This document shows positions 34,401-44,781 of a stretch of DNA of 64,000 nt, piece after piece. Every line of letters begins with the position of its first letter. Within the stretch, counting starts at the first letter, position 1. The notes beneath the pieces were generated by a model. It ran no database searches, was not told the DNA's origin, and saw only the letters and a list, made by a program, of their open reading frames with translations. The DNA is from Haliotis asinina (Eukaryota; Mollusca; Gastropoda; Lepetellida; Haliotidae). The position numbers were made by a program, and so were the translations under genes. The stretch is taken from the NCBI RefSeq assembly GCF_037392515.1, contig NC_090288.1, positions 4,333,501 through 4,397,500 on the forward strand, given 5' to 3'.

Positions 34401-37400
34401 TCTTGGAATTACAATGAATAGTTGCAACTCATGTTTATACAAACCTTGACGGACCCATGTCGTAATATATCTGTAGCATCTCAGTTTCTAGCCCAGTTCT
34501 AACGAAGCAGTGTAAAACTAAACTCACTCACTCGAACAGACTATGGATCAGTGGTGAATGTCGAGTGCTGACAGTGAATAACCATACCTCAAAGGTTTCA
34601 GGACGTTCAGGCATAGGTTTCTTCAATACCAGGATAAAGTGTCGATGGTATTTGGTGTGAATGAATGTGTGAATGGGCGGATGCTTTGGTATGTGAGGTA
34701 CTAGGTGGATGAATTAAAGGGTGATTGAATAAATTTTAGCTGAAAAAACACGGTTGTGGCGAAGGTGAAGTTTTCTATGTAATAACTTCAAGTTATCCGA
34801 GGTTCAGCACACCCGATCCTAAATAGATAAGCACATCATAACTTACAGAATGTGCAGCGAACAAACTTTTCCTTCGAGACATCCGAAGTTCGACGCATCA
34901 AGGTTCAACACAAATTTCCGGTATATATGTCAGTTTGTGATCACCTTGTCATCCGGGATTCAAACTCGCGAACAAAGGTTTCTGATACGCTTTCAGGGTT
35001 AGTTTTGCATTGTTCTTGATGTTGGTGCTCAACTGCATAGAAGTGTCTGAAGGACTGAGCGCGCCTTTGATGCTTCGACCGTTGGTCGCGTCTTACTAAA
35101 AGGCGTTGCAAGTAACCATGCTCTTACCTTCCTCGCGCTCCTCATTTAAGATATAAGTGGTCGAATGTGAGGGTCTGAGTTTAGTATTTATGCAGGACTG
35201 CGGCATGATATATCAGACCGGTAGCACAAGAAAACTTACACTAGTCCCGACGAGGACTTGCAATGAGTGGGTATGGTTGTACGCAGTTTTAATAATATTC
35301 GACCAATATGTCACGGCAGGGGGCAGCAGAAACTGCCTTCACACATGATAACCATATGGGGCATCGATTTTCAGCAACCCCGCCGATGCCTATATGAAGA
35401 GATTTTGCCACATCGCAAGAACTAAATGTGTATGTCTAACCACTGACAAACCAGTGGTTGACAGTACGAGTAGAAATCGGATGCGGCATACTTCTAGTCC
35501 AGCTTTTGTCCGATTTACCCCTGGCCTCAGATGTTACTACAGTCTGGGGGCGTTATGAATGAGTGGCGGGTTGGTTTCGTGGAATTTTAACCGTTCTGTT
35601 CATGCCAATATTGTGTTCACCGCACAATTGCTGTTGCTGTTATTTCGTTTAAAACATAGACTACTGGGGCTCTTGTTGTGTTTGTTTTCACTGCATTCTC
35701 GGAACTCAATAATATTTCAACTTCCATGCAATTTAGTTACTAGCACCCAGCCATACCAACTTACCATAGCGATCCACTGTCTCCTGCCTAAAGATGTAGG
35801 GTAACTTACCAGGCTATCGATTTAGTGGAATCCAAGAAACATGGGCATGGATTTCGGGAATCTGTATTCTCCACCTTAAATTCCCTAGTGGATCATAACG
35901 TCAACAGAGTCAGAAATGTACACCCACATCAGTTGTCATTGTCAAGTTTGTTTTAACATTGTGTTCATTGTGTGATGCTCATTTGCATTCCCCTAAACAT
36001 TCAACACGAACGTCTTGGAGAAATGGGTCAGGTCATGATTGAGTAGACTGAGTCTGAATGGAGCGAGAGGTCATGTTCATTGATTTGGCGGGTCATCGTA
36101 CGGCACGTTTGTTGGTCGTAGATCAAGCATTGGTTTCTTACCGGTCCATACTCGATCATTTACAGACATCGTCATTTAACTAGATCACTAAGTTCGGCTT
36201 TGAACCACATAGAACATCGCCTCTTAAGACATTCTCTTTTAAAATTCCGTTAATTTAGAAATCAAATAGCTCGCATGCAGTGTCACAGGTATTTGATGAT
36301 CGCACTACGAAATCGCTTTGTGGAAGGGGTCCAATGGGAAATGATTGTTCAATACATCGAAAGTCTAACAAAATACTGTTATAAGATGAAAAGTGCATCC
36401 GTTATGCATCCATTAAACAAGGAACATGTTACAAGTCCATTTTTTGAGAATTAATAGAATCAATGCTATCACTGGTAATAAATAAAGGCCTTCGGGGTAT
36501 AGAACATCATAACTGCCAGTAACAGAACATAAAAGACTCTTAAAGTAGCAATTAACGATGAGTTACCGATGAGTATCTGACAGTAATTTCCGATCACGAG
36601 GTACGACATGAGACCATGTTATATTGTAACTTTAAACGAATCGGAGGGAGTGTATCTGGTCATGTGACAAGGGTGGGAAAGCTCCAACATTTAGAAAGAT
36701 AGAGTTAACACTAGACAGTGCTGCGGGTTACAAAGTCAGCAGAAGAGTCGCATCGCCATCCATCCGGGTGCCGATCCACAAAGCGTTACGATATGTCGTA
36801 ACTCTATACGTTATCATAGGCTTACGCAAGTCGTAGCGTTACGAAGGCTTTGTGGATCGGGGCCCAGGTCCATATCTGGAAAAGAGCTTGCCCTGGCCTG
36901 TCCAGTCCAAGTCATCTCGTAATGAAGAAAAGGATCGAGTAAAGTAAGTTAGCATAGAACCTGTGTTGAGTTATTCACTGTATGCCAGAGTGCCAGTACA
37001 AGAATGCAGTGCTGTAGTTAGGAGTCCCGGTCGTCCGACCTCTCGCTCCTTGACGTAACAGCCCCGGACGGGCCAAACGAGTGTGTAACTTGAGCTTGCA
37101 TCACCCCTGACAATGCGGAACGGCCATCTTAATGGGTGACTGGTAATACGGTTTACTTACACCCAAATCACAGTTACGGCAATACTTACGAGAGTAGGTG
37201 ATGTTGTGGTACTCGGGGCAGTGGACTATCACGACATGGTCGACGGGGCGACGAATGTTCTTCAAGTAGACTGCAACACAGAAAGGTGCTTGAATGAATA
37301 TGAATGAATATTGTTTTACACTTTAGTCAGACATTCTTCAGCAGTCGGTGCTTACCAGAGGTACAAGACATCAGCTCACTTCTTTTCTTTTCGGCCGAAC

Positions 37401-40400
37401 GAAGTAAATATCCTAGACATTTTGAGCGCTAACATCGTTCATGGTCGATATCCATCGTTTAAAAAAGCAACTTATTCAACTGGGGCTCCTCACTCAGAGA
37501 TAAAGATGATTTGCCAGCGCGCCATTATAGAGTGAAGGCGATGGGTACTTCGAACAGTACCTGTGGTCAAATAATAACTGTGGTCAAACAATAACTGTAG
37601 TCAAACAATAACTGTGGTCAAACAATAACTGTGGTCAAACAATAACTGTGGTCAAGTGGAAAGATCGCCTGCCCGGGAAGCGGAAAGTCGAATGTTCGAT
37701 CCTCAGGTATGTCACATTAAAATATATATTTGCATGATTAGGTTCCTAACATCACGTTGTGGTCAAGGTCATCGTAGAAGTAATGTGGCGACAGGTGTAC
37801 GTCGAGGGCAGAAGAATGCAGGTTGTGTGAGTATATTAGAAGTTGTTCAGTGGTCACGTCGAGGGTAGAAGAATGCAGGTTGTGTGAGTATATTAGAAGT
37901 TGTTCACTGGTCACGACGGGGGTAGAAGAATGCAGGTTGTGTGAGTATATTAGAAGTTGTTCACTGGTCACGACGGGGGCAGAAGAATGCAGGTTGTGTG
38001 AGTATATTAGAAGAATGCAGGTTGTGTGAGTATATCAAAAGAATGCAGGTTGTGTGAGTATATCAGAAGAATGCAGGTTGTGTGAGTATATCAGAAGAAT
38101 GCAGGCTGTGTGAGTATACCAGAAGAATGCAGGTTGTGTGAGTATATTAGAAGAATGCAGGTTGTGTGAGTATATCAGAAGAATGCAGGTTGTGTGAGTA
38201 TATCAGAAGAATGCAGGTTGTGTGAGTATATCAGAGGAATGCAGGCTGTGTGAGTATATCAGAAGTTGTTCACTGGTCACGACGGGGCATGGGTTGATGT
38301 ACCCTCCAGGTTTGTTTATGTTCGAACCCCTCCAAGATAATTTTGAATTGTTTGAAGCATGGGTATCGGATGGTATACTTCAGCCAACCTGTGAAATCAA
38401 ACGATTCGAATCTTGTATCTTGCTGTTTATTCCCACAGGTATAGTCTAAGTAAAATCGCCACGATGCAATTCCATTTCTTCAATATTCAGAGGAACTACA
38501 TTTGAACGATTTGTCACAATTTATTTATTGGAATGGGAGGCAAGTGTTTTCGTAGCCATCGCTAGATTTGCAGACGACACAAGAAAACAAATTTAGAGTT
38601 ATCTACTTTCCATCGATTTGCATTCGCAAAAACCCGGTAACTTCCGTGCATCATACGTGACTGAATGTTATGCGAGATAAAGAAGTACTACCACGAAGTA
38701 CCCAGTGAGTTGCAGTTGACAGTATGACACATTGTAGTGTACCTCGCTTGTAAGTGCGTATATCGTATATTGTTGTAGAATATATGAACTACTGTATGTA
38801 CAGTATATACACGTACTGTATCTGTACACAGACAATCATGTTATTATATTGATTCTTTAATTTTGTAATTTTTAATACCCGTGGGGGTTTGTCTTGTTTG
38901 TCTTACCGTAACGATATTGTTCAGTGTGATGTACAACTATACTCACTACAGTACAGTGATCAACAGCATGAGCATCGATTTACGCAACTGTGACCTCATG
39001 ACATATATTTACCAAGTCAGCGAGACTGACCGTCTGATTCCGTTAGTCGCCTCTTACGACAATATACACTTAATTATACTTATATTTAGTATTGTTTACT
39101 AAATGGAGCTATGAACTCCGGATGAACTAAGTCTCTTTGTCCCCAGTGACAAAGGCGGATTCCTAATCAGCAGGTAAACGTTTGTAAGAGAAGGTCAAGT
39201 GATACACCCTATGGGTCAAGTTCACAAGCAGATAACGGCCGTGCTGGGCTATGGAGAGGTCATGTGTGTACCTTTCTCTATAATCAGTAAAGGTTAGCAT
39301 AGAGATAGCACGTGCACTCTTAATGCAAAGAGGGCAAAGTGTTCATTTCAACATACACCAATACTGCTGATTGAAGCTCACAACAATACATATAATTAAT
39401 TGATTACATTATTCTAAAAGAAAATATCACGCCGGGGCACACCAGAAATGGGCTTCACACATAGCACACATGTGGGGAGTCGAACTCGAGTTTTCGGCGT
39501 GACGAGCCAACGCCTTAACCATTAGGCTGCCCCGCCGACCCTCACATCGGAACCAGCAAAATAAGGATTGATATTATGAGCATCACCATCCGCAGACATC
39601 AAGCCAGACAAACTGTTTTAGTTGTCTTAAATGGGTTCGTTCGTGACTAAAGTCTCTGGATGACCAATTTCTCTTTTTGTGTATTTTATGGGTGTTACAA
39701 ATCTGTGTAAATGTACTTTTAAATTTATCAGCACAATCTGGGAAGAAGCACCGGGTGTTGGAGATGTTGCCTGGATAGTATGTAACTGAAACACCTGACC
39801 TGAACAAAAACATGTATATCCAAATGAGACACGGCATACTGGCTCCGAGACGGCAGTTTTATAAATCATAATTTAAGACATTCAGACTGTCCAAATGAAA
39901 TTTTATCTACAAATTTTGTTTTTAAAAATTATTGTACACGCTATTTTCATAAATGTACAACAGCATGTCTCATTATATTTCAGCAAGTGCAACAATTTAT
40001 AATTACATGAGAGTATATTTGAATATGTCTACCTATGTCTAAATGCAAATATGAGTGCGTTTGAGAACTGCTGAGTATATTAAAATACATCTCGGCCATA
40101 TGATGGCAGTATAATACTTCGGAGTATAAATATATTATATCTGAGTTGTTGGGTGGGTTGGTTTGTTGCCGCACTAAGCAATATTCCAGCTATGCGGCGG
40201 TTAGCTGTCAACAATCCAATCTGGAACAGACAACCAGTTACCAAATGTACTGGCATCGATCATCTTAATTGTGATACGATCATATGTGTCAGCCAAGTCA
40301 CCATCAATGGGTGGCTGCAGATCACCAGGATCTTCACGGGTACTTATTATATATATGTAAGTCAAAGTATATACTGAGTATATATGAGAATGAAAATGTA

Positions 40401-43021
40401 TATTTGATTGTGTTTGAGGATACATGACGTACGCAGAGTGTTTGTGAAAAAGCGAGCGAGTTTAGTTTTGCGTCGCACTCAGCAATATTCCAGCAATATG
40501 GCGGCGGTCTGTAAACAATCGAGTCTGGACCAGACAATCCAGTGATCAACAGCATGATCATCGATCGCGCAAATGGGAACCGATGACATGTGCCAACCAA
40601 GTCAGCGAGCCTGACCACCCGATCCCGTTAGTCGCCTCTTACGACAAGCATGGTATGACTAGCATGGGTTGCTCAAGGCCGATTCTACCCCGGACCTTCA
40701 CGGGTCTGTGTGTGAAAGATAGAATATCAGTTGTCGGATATTACTTCAAGGTATATACAAATAAATTCTTTGTCTTAAAGGAGATACGAACAACCACGTC
40801 TCGTAAAATTCCAAAGATGTAGCACAAGTAGCAAACATTTAATTTATCAAACCTATGACAAACCTTGACCATTCGAAGCAAGGGCAATGCGATAAGCATT
40901 ATTCTATTCAGTGTTTCCATACCTGGGGATGAGTAATACGATATGTAATGTCCACATAACATTGTAATGTGTCATGCGAGGTTAATCGGTCGGGGAACGA
41001 CATGACACGGAAACCCCATAACGAGGTTGTTGCACTGTGTGGAAAGTGATGAACGTGAACGTGGCTCTTGGCGTGATCTCGCGTGATTCATTCCAGTGAC
41101 TATTATGGACAAAAAGCGTTCAAATGAATACCTCACGTCTACTCGTTCAAATTAGACCCAGTTTTGCAAATAACAATGTCTTTATTACACTCCAGTAACG
41201 GCAGATATCCCAGATTCAATAATGGTATAATAATCTGTACCACGAACAGCGCCATCTCAGTCAAGAGGGAAAGTACAGCTAAAAAGCCCTTCAAAGAATA
41301 ACTCGCGTCTGCTCATTCAGGTTAGTCACAGTTTTACAAATAACAATGTCTTTATCAAACTCAAAAAACGACAGATTTCCCAGACACACAGATTGTAAAA
41401 TGGTCGGCACCATGAACGGCGTTATTTCAGTATAGAGATACGTTGTTTCACGTATATCGTGCCTAGCTTGTCACCCGTCAGCATGGAAGAAATGCCAATA
41501 TACTCTGTGGTTTATAAATATTGAGGTGTGTTTGAGTACAAGTGTGTGTTAAATCAATATATAAGTACCTCTGAGTATAGCATTACTTTATCATGCATAT
41601 TTTACTTATGCGGGTATGGTTAAGTGTAAGCATGTTTGATGTATACATGCAGATGTGTGTGTGCGTGTGTGTGTATACACACGTGTGTTTGAGAGAGGGA
41701 GGGGAGAGAGAGGGAGTGAGAGAGAGCATTTTAGCTTTCTTGATCATGCAGTGAACATTCAATATTAAGTAGTGAGTGAATGAGTGCGACTTTAAAGGAA
41801 CTCAAATCACATTACCATATAGGCACCCATGTCTTTAAAACATTCAACCCAAACATATTCTGGGATATTTTAACTACTTTCGATTTGACGTCTAAATATT
41901 ACGTTTCGCGGGTGTGCCATTTCTATAAGTGCTCACGCAACAACTACCTGTGCCATGGTTCACGTCAAAATGTTTGCATGCATATTTGAAGACAGCAAGT
42001 TGCAAACATTCTCTCAGCTCGAACATCCTGCACAAATAAACCGCCAGGTAACTGTTTGGTGTTAAAGAGCTGGAGGAATTGAAGAATTTAACCACAGGGT
42101 GATTTTATTTTTAACTTCACAATAGAACGGTTTAGCTATTCAAATATATAGCGTGTGGCTCTGACCAGATGAGATGCAAAAGACAGAAGTGCTGAATCCT
42201 GTTTTGCTAGTATGCGATGAAACTAGACCAGAAAAGACCTCTACAACTACTCTGTAGATATGTATATAGTAGAAAAACTAATATATCAGGCAGTGATGAG
42301 ATAAAGAAAACAAGGTAACTCTAAGTGTCATTTGCACATCGAGTTATCTGAGGTTTGACACACGCTAAGTGGTGACTGAAAACAGCCCAAAGTGTACACC
42401 AGATTCATAAACTAACATTGTATGAACCTGTATGTCGAACAAACGTTTGATGAAACTGAGCCTAACTGTGCGTTCCGCATCTTCTACATGCGTGCGTGTG
42501 TGCGTGCTTTCGTTCGTTCGTGTCTGTAGTGACTTGGATGAGCAGAATTTGATCCAACCCACACAGACACAGTGCAGATTTCCGAGGGAGTTAGTCTTTG
42601 CCTACGTTTTAATACTGACAGGTTCTCGTAAAATTAATGTCCCTTGACGCTCTTTACGTTTTGGTTACCGTTTTGGGTTTTTTTTCGTTCTGTATTTGAC
42701 GAGGCCAGGTGGTTAAACCAGCGACCTTCCGTATCCCAGGACACACGTTCTTACCAGTACAGAGATGACATAAACGAATATTATCTGTAGTGTGACGATC
42801 TTACAAGATTAGAGACACGTGGACAACATTCAGCTCGATTTGATAAGTCAGCTCAGAACAGCTGACGACAGCCAACTAATCCTACCTGTCTTAACTTTAC
42901 GTGTTTACACGCCCTCCTCTTTCACTGCAACACTAACCGAATGAAACTTACATTGAAATGCATATTCGGAGTACTCGCTTCCATCCATGGCTAAAACGAC
43001 GACTCGACCTTCCTCTGACAT
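31411..43021 (-). CDS. Universal stress protein, four exons, 163 residues (gene 1)
   Basis: Exons, in transcription order: 42952-43021, 37190-37270, 32523-32632, 31411-31641. Every junction is GT..AG, and the phases (1, 1, 0) equal those of the paralogue at 52459-56971. The protein begins MSEEGRVVVLAMDGSEYSEY, the first beta strand and ATP-contacting Asp of the USP fold. It continues with DHVVIVHCPEY, an acidic helix MMHEEERRAQKMVDTL, and [20 protein letters not shown], which fits the family ATP motif G-2x-G-9x-G-S, then HVPVVV. Exon 4 ends in a His-rich tail (HKDHHKQHGTHSGH) absent from the paralogue. The start was chosen by alignment to the paralogue; the frame stays open for 92 more codons upstream (to 43297), so a longer N-terminus cannot be excluded. 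USPs are cytosolic stress-induced ATP-binding proteins. Introns of 5681, 4557 and 881 bases are full of repeats. Confidence 0.92.
31690..32164 (-). repeat. Dispersed element core, copy 1 (USP gene 1, intron 3)
   Basis: Read on the minus strand it starts TATAAGTTGTTCACTGGTCA, then CATGGGATCATGTACCC, GGTTTGTTTATGTTCC, TTTGAACTGTTTGAAGCA and, after about 120 bases, TTTCCGTGCTTCATGCGTGA and AAAGAAGTACTACCATGAAG. The same blocks in the same order make up copy 2 at 38262-38745. The minus-strand open frame at 31976-32236 lies over it and is not obviously a protein gene. Confidence 0.82.
32165..32440 (-). repeat. Degenerate 28-31 bp minisatellite joined to element copy 1
   Basis: Units such as GCGTCTCTGTCTAAGTATAT and TTGTAAGACTGAGTATATC (plus strand) recur about nine times. 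In the element's orientation the array lies immediately 5' of the core, the same arrangement as at 37800-38262. Confidence 0.78.
32640..33949. other. Intron 2 of USP gene 1, left part; no exon seen
   Basis: The block at 33000-33062 with AATCGCCCGCTG is shared with 24055-24120. A SINE end (TTAGTTTTACGCCGCGCTCA) lies at 33335-33365. Nothing else recognised. Confidence 0.5.
33950..34015 (-). repeat. SINE family C, 3' end
   Basis: GTGAGTGACTTAATATTTAA, CGTCACATCGGCAATA and CCATATCGTGACGA are the complement of the blocks at 19866-19925. The 147-residue minus-strand frame at 33667-34110 runs through this repeat. Confidence 0.75.
34010..34655 (-). repeat. Inverted duplicate pair 2, right copy
   Basis: It mirrors 29945-30420 across about 4 kb. 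It carries extra bases relative to that copy, notably around 34320-34430, and lies in intron 2 of USP gene 1 while its partner lies downstream of that gene. Confidence 0.85.
34656..35861. other. Intron 2 of USP gene 1, middle part
   Basis: A poorly preserved family A SINE on the minus strand covers about 35290-35385 (GGGGCAGCAGAAACTGCC to AACCCCGCCGATGCC). No exon seen. Confidence 0.45.
35862..36144 (-). repeat. Inverted duplicate pair 1, right copy
   Basis: Reverse complement of 25983-26258, about 98 percent identical over the best 215 bases apart from one 9-base indel. It lies in intron 2 of USP gene 1. Confidence 0.9.
36766..36865. mobile_element. 100-bp palindromic MITE
   Basis: The ends are inverted repeats: GGGTGCCGATCCACAAAGC on the left, and GGGCCCCGATCCACAAAGC as the complement of the right, 17 of 19 matching. 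The interior (GTTACG..CGTAAC..GTTACGAAG) is also partly palindromic. It is too short to code and lies in intron 2 of USP gene 1. I recall similar CCGATCCACAAAGC hairpins from molluscan genomes but cannot confirm this here. Confidence 0.85.
37558..37655. repeat. 17-bp tandem repeat, about six copies
   Basis: The unit is CTGTGGTCAAACAATAA, nearly perfect. It lies in intron 1 of USP gene 1. Confidence 0.95.
37800..38261 (+). repeat. 28-bp and 55-bp minisatellite joined to element copy 2
   Basis: The left part has about three units of some 55 bases that include GTTGTTCACTGGTCACGACG. The right part has about ten 28-base units (GAAGAATGCAGGTTGTGTGA and GTATATCA). The longer unit is a 28-base unit plus the first 25 or so bases of the element core, so the array has captured the core's edge. 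Confidence 0.9.
38262..38745 (+). repeat. Dispersed element core, copy 2 (USP gene 1, intron 1)
   Basis: It opens GAAGTTGTTCACTGGTCACG, then GGGTTGATGTACCCTCCAGG, TTTGTTTATGTTCG, TTTTGAATTGTTTGAAGCA and, about 180 bases on, TTCCGTGCATCATACGTGAC and AAAGAAGTACTACCACGAAG. Block order matches copy 1 at 31690-32164, in opposite genomic orientation. Confidence 0.82.
38945..39065 (-). repeat. SINE family B, middle part
   Basis: GAGCATCGATTTACGCAACT, ACCAAGTCAGCGAGACTGAC and CGTTAGTCGCCTCTTACGAC on the plus strand; both ends missing. Confidence 0.88.
39425..39545 (-). repeat. tRNA-like SINE (family A)
   Basis: GGGGAGTCGAACTCGAG (complement of the B box) and AACGCCTTAACCATTAGGC (complement of the A box) with GAAATGGGCTTCACACAT in the body. 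The CTCA tail is absent. Confidence 0.85.
40168..40341 (-). repeat. SINE family B, diverged copy
   Basis: GCCGCACTAAGCAATATTCC to GGATCTTCACGGGT on the plus strand. It lies about 115 bases from the next copy in the same orientation. Confidence 0.82.
40456..40712 (-). repeat. SINE family B, best-preserved copy
   Basis: On the plus strand it runs from GAGTTTAGTTTTGCGTCGCA through GCGGCGGTCTGTAAACAATC, CAGACAATCCAGTGATCAAC, CAAGTCAGCGAGCCTGACCA and GTTAGTCGCCTCTTACGACA to CCCGGACCTTCACGGGT. In sense orientation the 3' end matches the tail of family A. It is useful as the reference for the other copies. Confidence 0.93.
41111..41440. repeat. Tandem duplication, two copies of about 170 bp
   Basis: AAAAAGCGTTCAAATGAATA..CAAATAACAATGTCTTTAT..CACGAACAGCGCCAT recurs 170 bases later as AAAAAGCCCTTCAAAGAATA..CAAATAACAATGTCTTTAT..CATGAACGGCGTTAT. 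About 80 percent identity. It lies in intron 1 of USP gene 1. Confidence 0.85.
41441..42904. other. Intron 1 of USP gene 1, right part
   Basis: Degenerate GAGTATA/TAAGTGT repeats at about 41510-41660 and a GT/GA-rich tract at 41650-41730. No exon seen. Confidence 0.5.
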
Positions 43022-43297
43022 CGTTGATGCTGTTGTAAGTGATGGTGATGCTAAAGGAGATGTATTTGGTGCTGTCGCTTGTTCTGCGCTCTGAGACTTG
43101 ACATACCTATCACGTGACTTTGTGGTGTCTGACGCGGTTGGGAGCTTTGATAACGCAATGCTGTAGTGAAACTGCTTTAACATTCCGACAGCCGCGTCAT
43201 CCACATGCCGACCATCGGCCAGTGGTTTAAGACAGGCGGTCAGTTTCTTTGAAGAGGGACTATGCTCAATGTGATAGTGATCATAATTGACATGCAA

Positions 43298-44781
43298 AGA
43301 TGACGAAACGAGAGTTTAGATACCATCTGGCTAACGGTTATTTCAAATAATCTGATGAGGGAAGGAAACAAAGATATGCCATTAAACTACGAGTTGTTAA
43401 ATCAATAGTACATACCAGACACGGATCATTGTAACATCTTTCTTACACACCCAACGGATCACCCCCTTTCCGATGTATCCTTTGTCAATAGATCACAATG
43501 GCATAGTACATAAATGACTCACTACTTAATACTTGAGGTGATCCTCCGCAAAACCTTTCCACAATATAAATATTGAATCAATAATCCACAATATATGCAT
43601 CAATCAATCGTTTATTCAGAAGTATAGGTAATTTCTAATTACATATTTTTCTAGCTTAACAGGTGTGTTATTATCTACATATTTTCTTGTTTGATGGGGA
43701 TAGTCTTCCTTGCAATATTTACTTTAGAACCGTGTGCAGATATTCTACATTTACCTCGACTCGGTGTTTTTCAGCATGTTTGTGTAGAATTTTGGCTATA
43801 GAGGGGATATATCCAAAGCCTTGAAATGAGCTGGATATGCTGAGATAAATTTTAACATGCCATGTTTGAGCAGTTTCGACATTGAAGTAGTCCGTCAAAA
43901 TGTCTCCCTGGGGTCAGTATCATGAAGTAACCAACCACGAAGCTCACACCCGAACTTATAGGTTTTGTCAAACTCGAACTTACAGTTACTTCGTACCTAC
44001 AACTTTACATAAGCCCCTAAAACTTCGACACAAAAATGTTTGACGGTGTATATGTTTGATAAACGTCTTACTAAATTTGCCCCCCCCCCCCCCCCCCCCA
44101 CCACCACCACCACCTTAAAGCTTGAGTAGATTTTTAAACTCTTCCACTAAAGGTGAAATAATGCATTTAATATCCAATATACAGAAACTTAACTCCTTCT
44201 CGACTAAACATCGTTCACACATTACGATCCAACAACTATTATCTTATTTGCTTCACATGATATTATTGCATAATCCAAATTCCATCGACGAGACGCATGG
44301 TTCAAAGCGACGTAATTGGCTGGTCCTAAGAGAATTTGTAGAATACGTTGGTTGAATGCGGGACTCCGGTCAGCTCGACAGTATTTATCGTCGCAAAGAC
44401 TCATCAAGACGCAAACACTTCCTTGTAAGGTGATTATCACAAGATTTCTTTACAGTTCATATAAAAAATTAAAAGTCAGGTCAAATGACACTGAGCTAAA
44501 CTGTCAAAATTATCTGTAAATGTCTCTTAAACATCATTTGGCTTGTTTACCTCTCGTATTTATCACAGTGTGCTCTAGTTGGTGGTGGGAGATATGTGCT
44601 GGAGCTATAAGTAAGAAGTGGTATCAAAATGTTCCAGTTATCGCCAAGAAGTTACTGAGCAATCAGGATAAAAGTTTGACTGTAACATCAGTGATCCTTG
44701 TCTAGTTAATGAACCAAGAACTATCTACTTCACTATATCCGGTCTTATGCTATTTGCTCCTACACACCAGTACCCCCAAGT
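43298..44781. other. Upstream of USP gene 1; no gene recognised
   Basis: It contains a poly-C run (44080-44099) followed by CCA units to 44113. No TATA box or other promoter element for the USP gene could be assigned with confidence. Confidence 0.5.
44080..44113. repeat. (C)n(CCA)n simple repeat
   Basis: Twenty C residues, then CCA units. Confidence 0.97.
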
